A DNA stretch of 64,000 nt from Chromobotia macracanthus (GCA_036877525.1 JAZGTH010000087.1:5216001-5280000); one strand, 5' to 3'; positions 10,576 through 27,483 are shown, counted from the first letter of the stretch. The notes: a model not told the origin generated them from the letters alone. Program-made: numbers and translations.

Positions 10576-13500
10576 TGGTCTTGTAATTCTTTAAGGAAGC
10601 TGGGAAAGGTTGCTTGCTCACTAATGCCCCCAGAAATGTTTAGTAGTGTCCTTCTCAGATTCTCAAAGAATGCGTGAAAGTGGAACCACTCAAATACAAA
10701 GTATGGCCATCCACCACTTTACTGGCGCCGATAAATCATGACAGTACAAGTCCATAAAAACTGTATCTTTCCAGCTGAAACAGTAGGCACGAACAAATAA
10801 ATTTTCCATGTGGGTTTAATTTGGCTAATTACTTTGGCGTAAGAAAATAATTTCTTCTGCTGGATCCATAATGGCAAAGTGTTCTGTAACGTTCTGCTCC
10901 AGAACTTTGAAAATCCAAATGCAGACTTTATTAACCACAATCCAAGATCACAACCACAATCCAAACAACAGACACAGAGTTGAAACACAGGTAATCAGTC
11001 CAAGAATAAAACAAGATCCAAGGGCAAAGCAAATAGTGTAATCAGAGTAATCCAGAAATACAAGCAATGGTTAAAACAAACACAGGGACACAGAAAGACC
11101 ACTGAGAATTGTAGTGTTACACCTAACATAAATTAAAAGGTCATTTAAAGGAGTACCCCTGGCCCTAAAATGGCTCATTTTAAAGCGTTTTTTAAATGTT
11201 CTGTGCTGTTGCCACAGGAGATTGCCCAGAGTGAACATATGGTGGTGTCAAAGACAAAATCAGCTGGGGGGGCCATGCAGGCCATGCAGGCAGGAAAACC
11301 TATAAGAGGACCAAAAGAGCAAAACTTCTGTGGGCCCCAAATGGGTTAACTCATGGGTCTCTGTGGGTTTTTTCTGTTAATCTGTGTCCTTTTTATTTGC
11401 ACTAGTACATTTTTAATATACTATTTATTTATTTACAATTACAAACTTTGTGACTCTGTTACTTTTTGTGGAAGAAAACAATATATTCTATATATATATT
11501 TGTAGATATCTACACAAAGGTGGTGTGGTTGCCATGCCTTTATCAAAATGAAGTGTGGTTTCATTTTTAGTAATTCCAACAATATCCACGAGATGGGGCA
11601 ATTTGCTTTCTCAATTGTAAAACTTATTTGCAGAGGGTAGCAGAAAAAATGCAGCGCTGCAATGTTTGCAGCCCTAAAGTGATACTTTAGTATGACATTT
11701 ACAGAGCTACAAATCAGACTCTTAACATATGGTTTGCATTAAAGCCACATAAGAGCATTTTATATATAACTTACTAGGTCATGGTTGTAAAGACAAGTAG
11801 TCTCTTTGAGTCATCAGTATCCCTTCAGTACTGGTCATGTAAGTAGAGAGTATGTTTTTTTGTAAATTCTCTGTCATCAGAATCCAAGAAGACAACTGGG
11901 GGCACAAGTAACCCTGTGACTTAATTTATTTGGCCAATCTGACCAAAAAAATACCTGGAATGAGAAGTGTTCAAACAAAATAATGGCTAATCGCCAACAA
12001 ACAACTATGTTTCTGTTGGCTTTATTTAAGTTTACAACGTGTTTGCTATACTGGGGAACAAATTCACCTCACTGGGTCTTTGATATCTCTGTTATGATAT
12101 ATATTAAACTGTGGTTTCTCTATGATTTATTTTGTAAATTATTTATTATCAATTTTCTTGTAAAAATATGCCTTAATTTGAGTTAATTTTATGTTGTACA
12201 TAAGTCAAGACAGGATAAACATGACATTTTATAACACTCATACATGTTTTTGCTGTAAATCACTCACAGATTAAGCCATGTTCTCATAATTTACATTTCT
12301 TATTAGGATGTTGACACAAAGTCCAATCCAATGAAAAAATCTCCTGCCATGAGTACTTTGATAATATCAAGTAATTTAGGTCAAATACATTGTTAAATGT
12401 TGACTAATGATGTTCTATGTGAGGACGAAGGGATTTTGTTTATCCCAACAAATATGTCCACATGGCCACAAATGCAACCTGTTCAGCTGCCATAATAGCT
12501 TGGCCATGTGGGGATATTGCTTTCCTGATCTTTAATGTATGACCCAATGCGTGACCCAACCCATTGAGTGGGTATAACCCTGCCAAGCCTACTAGTCCAA
12601 CAATAAATGTCTAATTTGGCTGACTTATCTTTGATTTCGACTTAAATTCTCTGTTTGAAAATTTTTTAATCAGTAATTATGTGATCAGTAATATCCCTCA
12701 CACATATATTGCAAATGATTTGGTCAAAATTATACAAAAATTCAATGTTAAAGCAGATTAAAATGTTTCTCCTATCCCATCTTAATATGCAGAGACAACT
12801 AGAATATTTGATTTCCTCTAATGGGGTAAAACCATTGTTCTGCTTGTTTGAATATCCTAACACAGCAACCTTACTTTATTTACCATGGTGTGATTTGGAT
12901 TTCTGGTTGAAAACCAAAGGCAGATAGGGGAGTGTTTGTAAAACAACTATTTTTGCAATTATGTCTGGTGGAGCAAGTGGCACAGGAATAATAAATTCAG
13001 CTTTAACTTTCATAACATAATGAAAGGTAAAGATGTTTTCAGCAGAATAACAGTCTGTAATGGCCATGGTCTGTGATGGTCAGTCTGTGATGGAGAATAA
13101 CAGTCTCTTCTATCTTTGAAGTCAGCAGCTGAACGCTGTAAGCCTTTTCTTTAGATTGAAAGCTGTTGGTAAGCACAAGTCAGTATTAATTTATATCTGG
13201 TAAAATGAACTGCTAACATGACCAAGCACTGTGACTCTGTTTGCACTGAAGCTACAGTATAGACAAATAAAGAAAAAATTGTCTATTGTTTAGAGGGACT
13301 TTTAAAGGAGATCCTCATATGAATCAAATTATTATGATACTAGTCATTGATTAGCAAGGCAGCTGTCTTTTATTTTAACATATTTTCTGCATTAGAAGAT
13401 AAACAAGCTGTACATTTTCTTTAGCTTTGTATGAATCTTTGAACTTTTTCATTTAAACTTTTCAAACAAGGTTTAATAATGAAAAGCTTCTAAATTCTCT

Positions 13501-14090
13501 GTACAATTCCTATGATAAAAGCCCTTTCTTTACACCCAAGTTTTAGTTCAACTCTGCATTCATTAACAATCCCTAGAACTTAGATGTTCTGATTTTTGCC
13601 CAGTTCATGCAGGTTCAACTGCTTTTCCTAAATTATGATGATCTCTTTTCAAATCCGTCTCTATCTGCTTTTATTTCAACAGTGGCAGGTCAGTGGCAGT
13701 ACAACTGTTCCAAAATAACCTCAGAATGGGAGTGTGAGAGCTGCATATTTTTATTATAAGTCTGTAAAAGATGTCAGGCAGGTTCACCTCTCAGTGGGGC
13801 TCTGCTACATTCATTTAAGAAGAGGTGACAACGTTAAACTCTGCAGGAAACAGGATTCCAGCAGATTATTTTTCTTTAAATAGACTCAGTCATTCAGGAC
13901 TGCTCAGTGATCAGAGGACCTTCTTTGATGGAAACAATAACAATTAGTTCAATTAGTTCAATAACTGGCCTTGCTTTTTGGACAAATACATTTTACAAGA
14001 GCATTTATTTACATTTTACAGGAAAATGTGTTACAATAACCTTACAATAGTGAAACCACTCACTCTTTCACACCAAATGAGTGAATAAAC
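10576..14090. other. Noncoding, no gene recognised
   Basis: No exon recognised. The stretch 10890-11110, rich in AATCCAAG-type words, looks like part of an unclassified dispersed repeat. A short ATGCAGGCC direct repeat lies near 11275-11290. The remainder is AT-rich unique-looking sequence. Confidence 0.35.
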
Positions 14091-14099
14091 TCAGTGTAA

Positions 14100-14366
14100 A
14101 TGCATTCATGTCATTTCAAACCCATATATGACTTTTTTGTAGAACACAAATAAAGTTATTTAGAGAAATGTCTCAGTGGTTTTGTGTCAATACAATGGAA
14201 GTCAATGGAAGCCACTGTTGTTTGGTTACCAGTGTACTACAAAATATCTTTTTGGTGTTTCTTAGAAGAGAAAAGAAAGTCATACAGGTTTGGAATGGCA
14301 TGAGGGTGAGTAAATGATGGAAGTTTTCACATTTCATTTTTCATTCAAGGAAAACTATCCTTTTAA
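14100..14366. mobile_element. TTAA-type palindromic MITE, degraded
   Basis: The right arm reads GTCATACAGGTTTGGAATGG, then CATGAGGGTGAGTAAATGAT, and ends AAACTATCCTTTTAA. This is the characteristic end of fish MITEs flanked by TTAA (Angel-like). The left arm around 14100-14200 contains the complementary words (CATTTCAAACCCATATATGAC) but is eroded. The centre carries TGGAAGTCAATGG and TTTGGTTACCA. Confidence 0.65.
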
Positions 14367-17300
14367 TAGTGATACTTGCCCTAGGGAGCACCAGGCTGTT
14401 ACTGTTAGTGAATCAGTGAATATTTAATGTCAGTGAATCAGTGAGTATTTACATCTTTCTTAATAGCTAAAATTTTGAGTCCCTCAATTCTCCTCAGTGT
14501 AAAAATAAACAGCCAACCAAGCAATAAATGGAAAATGTTATATAAAAGGACCTAGAAGATGCACCTAGAATAAATAAAAGCACCTAGAAGATGTTTCTGA
14601 AGAAGAGTGGACAATTCAATGGTTAGACAAGGGACCCATAAACAACTATCACAAAACATAAAAAGATGTTGATCATTTAGGTCACAATACACAGCAATAG
14701 TGCATGTAAATGCATGCAATTTTTTATTATTATAACCTCCAGACTATGTATAAACATGGATGGAAATTCACTTATTTCGGGCAGTACTAAATTAAAAAAA
14801 TGATCCTTCTTATGACCTCAACTGTAAAGTCCACAGCAATGCATTTGATTTCAGTTTGTCAAGACTTTGTTTGGATAACACTTTTCACAATACCTATTAC
14901 AGCATTACAGGACACCCCTCTTCACATCTGCTATGACCTTGTTCCTGTCCTGAAGACCCCTGATCCACCCCACCCATCTTCATTCCAAGCCTAGGATGAA
15001 ATTATACTTGCAGTCTGATGCCACAAGGGTCTCTCTTAACTGTAGCCCCTAGGATCCAAATACTGGCCCTTTGCTGTGTGTTTGTGATATTAAAAAAAGG
15101 TTAGGTGTGTGACAATGAGACAACCAGTCTTTGCTACAGGGGTGAGAATAAGTGGTATCTCAGAGTGGAGGAAGCCAAGAAATTTGGTCAGGTCCGGGTC
15201 AGGTTCTTTCACTTCAGCTGTAAAAGTTCTGGTTTCAAGGCAATCTCTTACTCAAAGCAAAGAAACCTTATACCAAAAGAATTTACTTAATGTGACTAAG
15301 CTTTTTAACTTCACTAAAAACCATAGTGGGCCAAGTATTTAAAACTGGGTGGTTATATGGTCATTTGGATTTTTAAGCTTTGTTGCCAATATGTTGTTTT
15401 ATTAGTTGTTTAATTAATGAATAGATATCTTGAAACAATATGACATAAAATTATATCTTGAGGGATGTGATATTTAGTGGTGTTTTCTAAGGTACTTGAA
15501 CAAACTCTTAACCTTAAACCTTTTGGCACATATCTCATATCATACTCAATGTGGCTTGTTGGCTTGATTTCCATTTTGCAAACATCAAACTGAACGATTC
15601 TTAAGCATTTGTATTTTACTGTGCATGGTATTATCTATGCTGAGCAGACAGGTGCATGCATGCATGTGTGTATATATGTGTGTTTAAGTGGGGGTGGGAG
15701 TTAGTATGGAGAGTATGTTCCTGTGTTCCTGCCTCTGTCATTCTACACATACCCCAGCAGCTGTTCCTCAAGTATCCCTCCCCCTAAATACACACACACA
15801 AACCTTGCGAAACCAAAAGCTACAGGAAGCACCAGGGTGTCAATATCTGTTTAACAGTTGTTCTGTCTTCTAGGTCCATCACAAATAATAACAGATGAAC
15901 CAACATTAAGAAGATAATTTTAGAGCCACAAGCAGTGTGTTAAAACTAACTCAGGACCAAAAAGACAAGAAAAAAACATTGGGAGAGAGAGTAGTGACAG
16001 GTTATTCCAGTGAAGTGGGCATGGGGGAAGGCATGGATTTAGCATTCGACACTTCACCATAAATTGTCTGGCTCTCATATGCAGCATTGATTTGAGATTA
16101 CATTTGACAGACCGCTCATTTCCCCATCCATCAAGCTTTTACATTTCTGAGCTTTATGTACAATACTTTAAGTCCAATACATAACTATTAGTATTTAAAA
16201 GTTAATTGAGGTATTTTTGTGGTGAATTTGTGGTGGCAGAAATTTTGTTCTTTATTTTTTGTTTTCTGATTTGGCTTTGTAGATTTAAATATCTGAAAGC
16301 ATTTGTCTGTTTTATCATGTGATGATATAAATTTATCTCAAAATGAATTAATGAACATCTGTTGAAATATTGTGGGTCATTAATTAATAATGAGAGGTTA
16401 GTGGTATGCAATACCAAACTTCCATAAACACTGTAACATTATAATTAAATTACAAAGATATTTGTGAACTGTACTTAGTGAAGCTCTGAAATTGTTGCTA
16501 ATGTAGTATTGGATATCTGGTTATTACTTTTTCCAAAATCATGAAAGTTATGTGATGAATGCACCAATCAATTTGTTTTAACAAATCAAAGGATAAAATG
16601 CATTGACTTTAAAAGAGACATAAAAAAATCTTGCCAGCAACAAGAAACATATCCTGTGACAAGTCCAGATAACATGTATCCATTACTATGCAGAGAATGT
16701 GACCTTAGAATAATATTGTTCCTCTGTTCCAAAGAAACCATACCTCATCTTAAGGCTTATGACCTTGAGATTTTTTTTAAGTAACTGTAAGCACTGGGAT
16801 TCTTCAAAGAAAAAGTAGATCTGCACACAGTTTAAAGATTAGCTGGACCAATACTGTGAAAAAAAGATTACTGTAATTTACAGGAAACCATGAGGTGGTG
16901 ACATGAACCAATGTGAACTATTGGTTTCCCGAAGATGTGAAGAAATAACAAGTAGCTCTCTACAGGCTGGTTTTGTACTAAAATGGGTTTGAGCTAACTG
17001 TAAGTTCAAAGAAAAATATTACAGTCAAAAGAAATGTGTAAATATTGCATTTTTTCTCCACTCCATTTTTTGTCTCCACTCCTACAGTTACACAAGTATT
17101 ACACAAGTGTACACAAGTATTATTGTTGATTATGAAGTTGTCTAAGTATAGATTTCCAAACATTAACATTTATCAAACAAGCCATGTGTGGCTTGAGCAA
17201 ATATCAAGGTTATTTCTGTAGCAGTCAACTCACCCTTTACAAAGCCATGAGCCCGCATAGAGAAAACCTTAAGCCCCTGCTAGCTGACAGATGCTCATAC

Positions 17301-18430
17301 AGAGTACGTTGGGGATTATGCAAAAAGCAGTACATTACACCACTCAGTGGATAGTCGCATGAATTTAACATTATGAGTGAAAGCAGTTATTGCTGGTAGA
17401 CACTGTAGCATTTTGCCAATGTTAACCATTCAATGGAAATCCACACAGAGAAAAAGGTTCCAGGAATATACTTTCTTTTGACATTTATATCCAGAACTGA
17501 GATACGAGAGAGTGGAGGTAAACTAAGAGGGATGATAACTCCACAACTCAGCAATTTGTGGGTAACTACTTTAATCCAGCACAGTGGTCAGTATGATTTT
17601 CTCAATCATTGTTTAACAATCTACTGTTCTCATCATTATCACTGCTATCCTGTTCAGGCTATGTGTCTTTATTTACGTTTCTTAAATGACTTTCCATGGA
17701 CTTTTAAGGGAGCTAATGTGGAGTGGCCAGTCACAACATGGTTATGTGGCTTGAGTCAAATAGAGGCACTTTAAGACTCTTCATATACAATGCCAGTTTT
17801 GTACATGTAATTTAAGACAGAGAGGTAACCCTACATCAGTGTTGCACTCTGCCCTTTATCTTGCTAAAGCTCAAATGTTTCAGCAATGATCTAAATGGAG
17901 ACAAATGGCAGGAGCATGTCAGATGAAAGGGTTGAAGCGAATGGGGGATGGATGACAAAGCAGCACAATTGAATTTTGGGTAGCCTGTCTTGTCTGTTGT
18001 GTCTTCATGATTTCAATCTGCATACTCAAAATGAATTGCACAAATTAACATCCAGTTAACAAATACAAATCTCTCATTTCAATTTTATCTTAAGTTTATT
18101 ACTTAAGTTTGTTTATTATAATAATATTAATAATACAAACTGCAGAATGGCATCTTGCTGTCTTCATTCTTCATTTCGTCATCACAAAAGAAATCATGCT
18201 CACTTACATTTCCTCTTCCCTAAAAATATGTTTACCAAATCCAATAATAGAATATTGTAGAATGTTGTTTAATTATATTAACAAAGTTTTGTTTGTTTAG
18301 AGATAAAAACATTTCTACTGTCATGATTTATGTCAAACAGATTTAAGGGATAATATTGTTCCCTACATTGATTAATTGTGACATACTAAAAATTGTTTAA
18401 AACGTAAGGCTTCTTGCCCCCTGTGATGGC
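14367..18430. other. Noncoding, no gene recognised
   Basis: Upstream intergenic DNA of the actin gene. A 24-base unit around GTGAATCAGTGA is duplicated in tandem at 14406-14453. No exon, RNA gene or mobile element was recognised. Distal muscle enhancers could lie here but nothing proves it. Confidence 0.35.
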
Positions 18431-18439
18431 TTCCTGTGA

Positions 18440-18616
18440 TCTCTTTCCATACATGGGTGTCAGACCGCATGCCTTGCGGGGGTTTCTACTCTCCACACCC
18501 TTCCATTCATTGCCACTCCACTCTCAATGGCGCTTAGGCTACCAAATAAGGAGAGGGAAGTCCAACAGACGCCAGGCTGCTAGTGGAGTATAAATTGGCA
18601 TCTGCTTAAAGTGCTG
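18440..18616 (+). promoter_or_regulatory. actc1 core promoter region
   Basis: It contains a perfect CArG box CCAAATAAGG (18542-18551), a weaker CArG-like CCATACATGG (18447-18456), and a TATA box TATAAAT (18589-18595). CArG boxes bind serum response factor and drive sarcomeric actin promoters; this sequence fits the CC(A/T)6GG consensus exactly. The start of transcription should fall near 18617, about 28 bases after the TATA box. Confidence 0.75.
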
Positions 18617-18661
18617 ACTACCATTTGCTCATCAGGGGAACCAGCTCCTAGTGCTGATCTG
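18617..18661 (+). other. Predicted noncoding exon 1 of actc1
   Basis: The segment between the expected transcription start and a good donor (CTG|GTAAGC, intron from 18662). The acceptor would be CCGCAG ending at 19024, leaving an 8-base leader CTGACACA before the ATG at 19033. A noncoding first exon is the rule in vertebrate muscle actin genes. The exact start is inferred from TATA spacing. Confidence 0.6.
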
Positions 18662-19032
18662 GTAAGCACAACCAGGGTTTTCTGCCTATTGGACTTTATT
18701 TAAGAGGATACAAATTTTAAACTATGATTTAAACTAAGTCAGTGTTGAGGTAATAATGTTGTTATATAAAAAGTAATTGATTCTTGAACTAAAACATTTT
18801 GGGTGCTTCGAATTTTAAGGTAAACAAGTTTTAGAAATGTCTATTTCTTCATTAGAATTGGGCATGTCAGGATCTGATGATCCTATTAACCTCCAAGAAA
18901 CTTTACATCATCGTCAGAAAATGATTCCAAGACAAAAACATGTTCTTGGCATAAATGCCAACAAGATGGCATGAATGTTAGCAATATGTTTAAAAACATA
19001 TTTAATCCTTACTTAGAACCGCAGCTGACACA

Positions 19033-21050
<2,018 letters not shown>

Positions 21051-21090
21051 GTGTTAGGATACCCACATAATACTGCTGATTATGCAAAGA

Positions 21091-21096
21091 AATAAA
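21091..21096 (+). terminator. Polyadenylation signal of actc1
   Basis: AATAAA 41 bases after the stop codon. Further AATAAA words at 21196-21201 and 21230-21235 could give longer 3' ends. Confidence 0.65.
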
Positions 21097-21235
21097 CATT
21101 ACCTCTGCTTTGCGTTGCAGACAGATTTTGTCTTTCCCTTGTTCAGTATGTTTACACCAATGTGCAATTTATTTGTAGTTATGTACTGGTTAAAAAATAA
21201 ATTTGTATGTGGCTATTTATTGGTTTTTAAATAAA

Positions 21236-21744
21236 AACTGTGAACTTATTTCCCCCTAAAACTATGTCTTTAATTTTATTTGTCTTTAATTAAAAAAAGG
21301 CAAGCATGTAACACACTCAGTAATGCAGCAAATACACATTCCATAAAAGCCATCTGTAATGGATTCCTATTTGTTACTTCAGTTAGTACCCAGCGTAAAA
21401 ATAGCTGACACACTCTGGGAGGCAAGTGTGATAAAAAAAAATGGAGCTCATTGTCAAAATGCCCTCTTCAGGATTTCTGAGAACTTTTATATTTATTTGT
21501 AGTTAGAGTTATTTGTAGCAGTACGAATATTTGCAAACATGTATTGATCAAAACTGTGTTTAACAGTCAAAACTATAAGTAGGATTCTAGGAAGGATATC
21601 CCATGCTGTCATTGTTTTTTATCTCAAAATGTTTGTAGTTCTTAAAGCAATTATTCACCATGCTCCCACTTTAAGTTCACCATAGGCATTGCAACAAATA
21701 GACCTACCTCTTACCTGTTCATCACAGGGTTAAATTTATGAGGG
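21236..21744. other. Intergenic, no feature recognised
   Basis: AT-rich spacer between actc1 and gjd2. No exon or repeat recognised. Confidence 0.4.
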
Positions 21745-22127
21745 TTAAAGGATAAATCCACCCAAAAATGATATTTTGCACATATTGCATACATTACTCA
21801 CCCTTAAGGCATCCTAGGGGCATATAACTTTCTTCTTACAGCAGAACACAATCAGAGTTATATTAAATTATTCATATTTAACATTTGAATGTAAACATCT
21901 GTATGAAAGGCTACACTGAATATGGCATGGAATTCAATAACGTATTAATAACATTTTATCAACATCATGTCTTCGGCGTTATTGACATGAGTTCGTTGTA
22001 GTTTTTCATACAGACATGTTTACACTCAAACGCGCCGTTTCCATAGCTAAATGCACCCAACATAGTAATAGTTTTTTGATGAGTAATTTATAGGCAAGGT
22101 CTATTTTTGGGTGGAGTTATCCTTTAA
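21745..22127. mobile_element. TTAA MITE between actc1 and gjd2
   Basis: It starts TTAAAGGATAAATCCACCC at 21745 and ends with the inverted copy GGGTGGAGTTATCCTTTAA at 22127, giving near-perfect inverted termini of about 25 bases with TTAA at both borders. The inside is also partly palindromic: TGTAAACATCTGTATGAAA (from about 21890) against TTTCATACAGACATGTTTAC (from about 22005). No coding capacity. The structure fits a piggyBac-type or Angel-like MITE. Confidence 0.8.
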
Positions 22128-22800
22128 AGTATTTCAGGTCAAATGATTAGTTTAAGCGAACTCACTCAGATGTTTAGAAAAAATATCCGCATGATAATGC
22201 TACACATAATATTAGCATCAATACATTAATCACACCATGAGTAGTTCCATCGCGTTCACTTTTAAACCTGCGCGTACACGCGCACACACAAACACGCACT
22301 CATTGACTCTAAACTCCAACATACTTTGGACTTCCTTACTGTCGTGATTGCATGTGTTTTACCAGAGACATTAATGTCCGTTTATCACTAATGGTTTTAT
22401 TACAGATTAATCAGTGCCTCTCGGGCATGTTCAGAGAATAATGAAACGGAGAAATCCTGCTGTTCTGATTTCTCCCCAACAACCTGTGTGCGCGTGACGC
22501 AGGAAAGAAAAGGAGGGGGATTGTCTACTTAAAGCGGGATTAGCACGAGCCAGACAATACATTACCCTCAGTTTAGAGTCGACATATCGTCCTGCTCACG
22601 AGACAGAAAATAGGAGAGCTTTAGACAGGGCTTCAGGTTCGCGCGAGAGTCGACGAGCTGGAATGAGGCGTGGACTGCAAGGTGGACAACAGTAACTAAT
22701 CAATGTATTCGTCCAATATTACACGTACCTTTAGACCGACAGACGAGAAACAGTAGCTCGCATTTGATTTTGCACGGTTATAGTCTCCGAATGAACAGTC
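22128..22800 (+). promoter_or_regulatory. gjd2 upstream region and 5' leader
   Basis: G+C and CpG content rise toward the start codon, as in a CpG-rich TATA-less promoter. Visible words are a homeodomain palindrome GATTAATC (22405-22412), an ATF/CRE-like TGACGCA (22494) and a CG/CA-rich run near 22265-22300. The ATG at 22801 has a reasonable context (GTCATGG). The transcription start cannot be placed. Confidence 0.5.
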
Positions 22801-24062
22801 ATGGGGGAATGGACAATTCTCGAGCGTCTCCTGGAGGCGGCTGTCCAACAGCACTCTACTATGATCGGAAGGTGAGGAAAAAAATGAAAATGTTCATGTT
22901 TGAAAAATTTGAATGTGCGTGATATTAAAAAACAATAACGACATAATAGGTAATGCAGTGACCCCGCTAAATAGTCGCGGGAAGGAAGTGTTCAAAGAAC
23001 AAGGACAATACCTTTAATTGCATTTTCGGGCAATGAAGCTGTGTGCAGTTTGTATTTTTTCCATGTAGAAGTGCGTATATGGCGTGGGAAAAGTTTCAGC
23101 ACTGGACAGCTCCCTGTGTTAACGTGTTAACTTGGATGGAAGTGTTTGTTTTACACTTTTCTTAAATGTTCTGCTAAAATTAAAATGCATATTAAAATGT
23201 TTATTTGTTTTTGTTTAGGATCTTACTGACAGTGGTAGTGATCTTCCGGATTCTTATTGTGGCGATAGTAGGGGAGACCGTGTACGACGACGAGCAGTCC
23301 ATGTTCGTATGTAATACCTTACAGCCTGGCTGTAACCAAGCTTGTTACGACAAAGCGTTTCCTATATCTCACATCAGATACTGGGTGTTTCAGATCATCA
23401 TGGTGTGTACACCAAGTCTTTGCTTCATCACATACTCGGTTCATCAATCCGCCAAACAGAAAGAGCGAAGATACTCTACAGTCTACCTCTCTCTAGATAA
23501 AGATCCAGAATCAATGAAACGAGACGACAGCAAAAAGATCAAAAACACCATCGTGAACGGAGTACTTCAGAACACAGAAAACTCCACCAAAGAATCCGAG
23601 CCGGACTGTTTAGAAGTGAAAGAGATTCCGCATTCAACCATGACGACTACCAAATCTAAAATGAGAAGACAAGAGGGCATCTCGAGATTTTATATCATTC
23701 AGGTGGTTTTCAGGAACGCACTGGAGATCGGCTTCCTGGTGGGTCAATATTTCTTGTACGGGTTCAACGTGCCCGCAGTGTACGAGTGCGATCGGTATCC
23801 TTGCATCAAAGACGTCGAATGTTATGTTTCGAGACCCACGGAAAAGACAGTGTTCCTTGTCTTCATGTTCGCGGTTAGTGGGATTTGCGTGGTGCTTAAC
23901 CTAGCGGAACTTAATCACCTGGGCTGGAGGAAAATTAAGACTGCAGTACGGGGAGTACAGGCCAGGAGAAAGTCCATATATGAGGTCAGAAACAAGGACC
24001 TACCGCGGATGAGTATGCCGAATTTCGGCCGCACCCAGTCAAGTGACTCCGCCTATGTCTAA
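22801..24062 (+). CDS. gjd2: Connexin 35/36 (gap junction delta-2)
   Basis: Forms the gap-junction channels of electrical synapses and of pancreatic islets. Exon 1 is 22801-22871 (MGEWTILERLLEAAVQQHST...); the intron 22872-23218 has GTGAGG...TTTAG borders; exon 2 is 23219-24062. The total is 304 residues. The split after about 23 codons is a hallmark of delta-2 connexins; most other connexins have one coding exon. Extracellular loop 1 has C55-X6-C62-X3-C66, and loop 2 has C214-X4-C219-X5-C225. The four membrane segments include LLTVVVIFRILIVAIVG and FLVFMFAVSGICVVLNL. The C-terminus is SAYV, the PDZ ligand used to bind ZO-1. The cytoplasmic loop lacks the glycine-rich run of the 321-residue human protein, as in fish Cx35. 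The an ohnologue (a or b) cannot be chosen here. Confidence 0.97.
23095..23113 (+). promoter_or_regulatory. REST/RE1-like site in gjd2 intron 1
   Basis: TTCAGCACTGGACAGCTCC contains both RE1 half-sites (TTCAGCAC and GGACAGC-CC) but with two bases fewer between them than the canonical 21-base element. REST silences neuronal genes outside neurons, and GJD2 is a known target in mammals. Whether this shortened spacing binds is uncertain. Confidence 0.5.
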
Positions 24063-24081
24063 AAGTTTCTTTAATTCTTAG

Positions 24082-25959
<1,878 letters not shown>

Positions 25960-27480
25960 GGAGCATACCAACCCCAGTATTAGAAGCATCCACTTCTACG
26001 ATGAAAGGGAGATTAGGATCAGGGTGCTTGAGGATGGGTGCAGTAGTGAAGCAGGTTTTTAAATCTTAAAAGGCCTGTTGTGCTTACAGAGTCCAGACCA
26101 ATTTGAAGGAATATCGCTTGGTAAGTGCTGTTAGGGGAGCAGCAACAGAACGTACGTACGAACGTATGTATAAACCTCCTGTAAAAGTTAGCGAAACCAA
26201 GAAATCGTTGTAGTTGCTTTACAGGACATGGTTGTGGATCTTCTGAGCAGGCAGAGGTTGTTTGGGTGGTCAAATTACTTTGGTCAAACAGGACTTGTGA
26301 CATGTGGTACCCCATTAAAGAATTTGACCTTTCCTCCAAGAAATTATTTGGTTGTGTTCTTGAAGCCAAGGAAGACCCAGGATTAATGCATGGTTAGGTG
26401 ATGGGAGAACGTAAAAACGGATCATTTTAGAATGGAGTATTCCTATTCGTAGGATATAGGATAATAGGATTCCTATTCGGATGCAGCTGTCTCCAATAGG
26501 ACGTACGTCTAGCACCTCCACTGCTAAGAAGGAATCACAAGGAATGAGCTTTAACTGATGCTGTTGTGTGAACGTAGGATACAAAATTTCCTGCGGCTCT
26601 TTGAATCGACTAATGTTGAAGTGATTATTGATTGCTTGTAAATTGTAATCTCGACAGACAGTTCAAAATTTTATTTTGTGGAGGAATACCGAAAGATCTC
26701 ACTCACCGAGGATTGTTGTTTTCTAGGTCTCACTGGGCAAGCAGAATTCATATGGCCAGTCTGGCCGCATAACATACATACATAATGTTGCTGCCTACGA
26801 TTATCATGCTCCTCTGGTGTCAGGTGAGTATAATCTAGCTGCATCGATTCATCATGGGTTAACATTGTGGACACAGGACAGGTTAAAGAAAAGGAGGAAC
26901 GACGAGAGCAAAGGAAGTTGTCAGGTTGTTGAGGTGGTCTGTCGATCTTAACTCAATGTGTGAAGCTGTCCACCAGGGCTTCTTCCTTCTGCTGGATGTT
27001 CAAAGACATCATGGAAGAGTTGTATACATTTCTCAAAGGAGGGGAATGAGGAGTTATCCTTCTTCCAGACAGCAGTCACCCAGTCCAGCGCCTTGCCGGT
27101 TAGCAGGGGGCAATAAATGTGATGCGGCTAGATTCAGTCGGATATAGAGAGGGTTATTGTTCTACGAACAGAGAACATTGTAACAGGAAGCTTTTACATC
27201 AAGATGGATCTCCACCAAATTCTCAGGGAATGCTAATCGTGGACTCATATGAGTTGCCGGTATAGAAGCAACGTAGGATGTTGCTGGTGGCGCCGCCATT
27301 GCTTCCTTTGCGGGTAACTGCAATCCCTGGAGAGCCTTAACGAGCTCCTCAGTTAGTGTGGTTAACCGAATGAGCTGGTGGTGATGCGAGGTTAACTGCG
27401 GAAAAAATGTAGTCCGAATGAAAACTAGTACGCGGGTGAGGGTTCCCTCTGTTGGTTCGGAAAAGGCTGTACAGGAGCCT
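25960..27480 (-). mobile_element. Ty3/gypsy retrotransposon relic
   Basis: On the minus strand the order is gag, protease, then reverse transcriptase/RNase H. The gag zinc knuckle CMLCGQTGHMNSAC (C-X2-C-X4-H-X4-C) lies at 26780-26735. The protease C-terminal segment LILGLPWLQEHN lies near 26370. The end of the reverse transcriptase, VKQLQRFLGFANFYRRFI, lies at 26230-26170. The start of RNase H, FIVEVDAS, is near 26000. The catalytic palm of the reverse transcriptase is missing, there are frameshifts, and no LTRs were recognised. Dead, internally deleted copy. Confidence 0.8.
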
Positions 27481-27483
27481 CCA

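Noticed and set aside
23205..23218. Using the ATG at 23205 as the connexin start
   Set aside because: It lies in the intron before the TTTAG acceptor. The true N-terminus MGEWTILERL is encoded at 22801-22871 and joins in phase at 23219.
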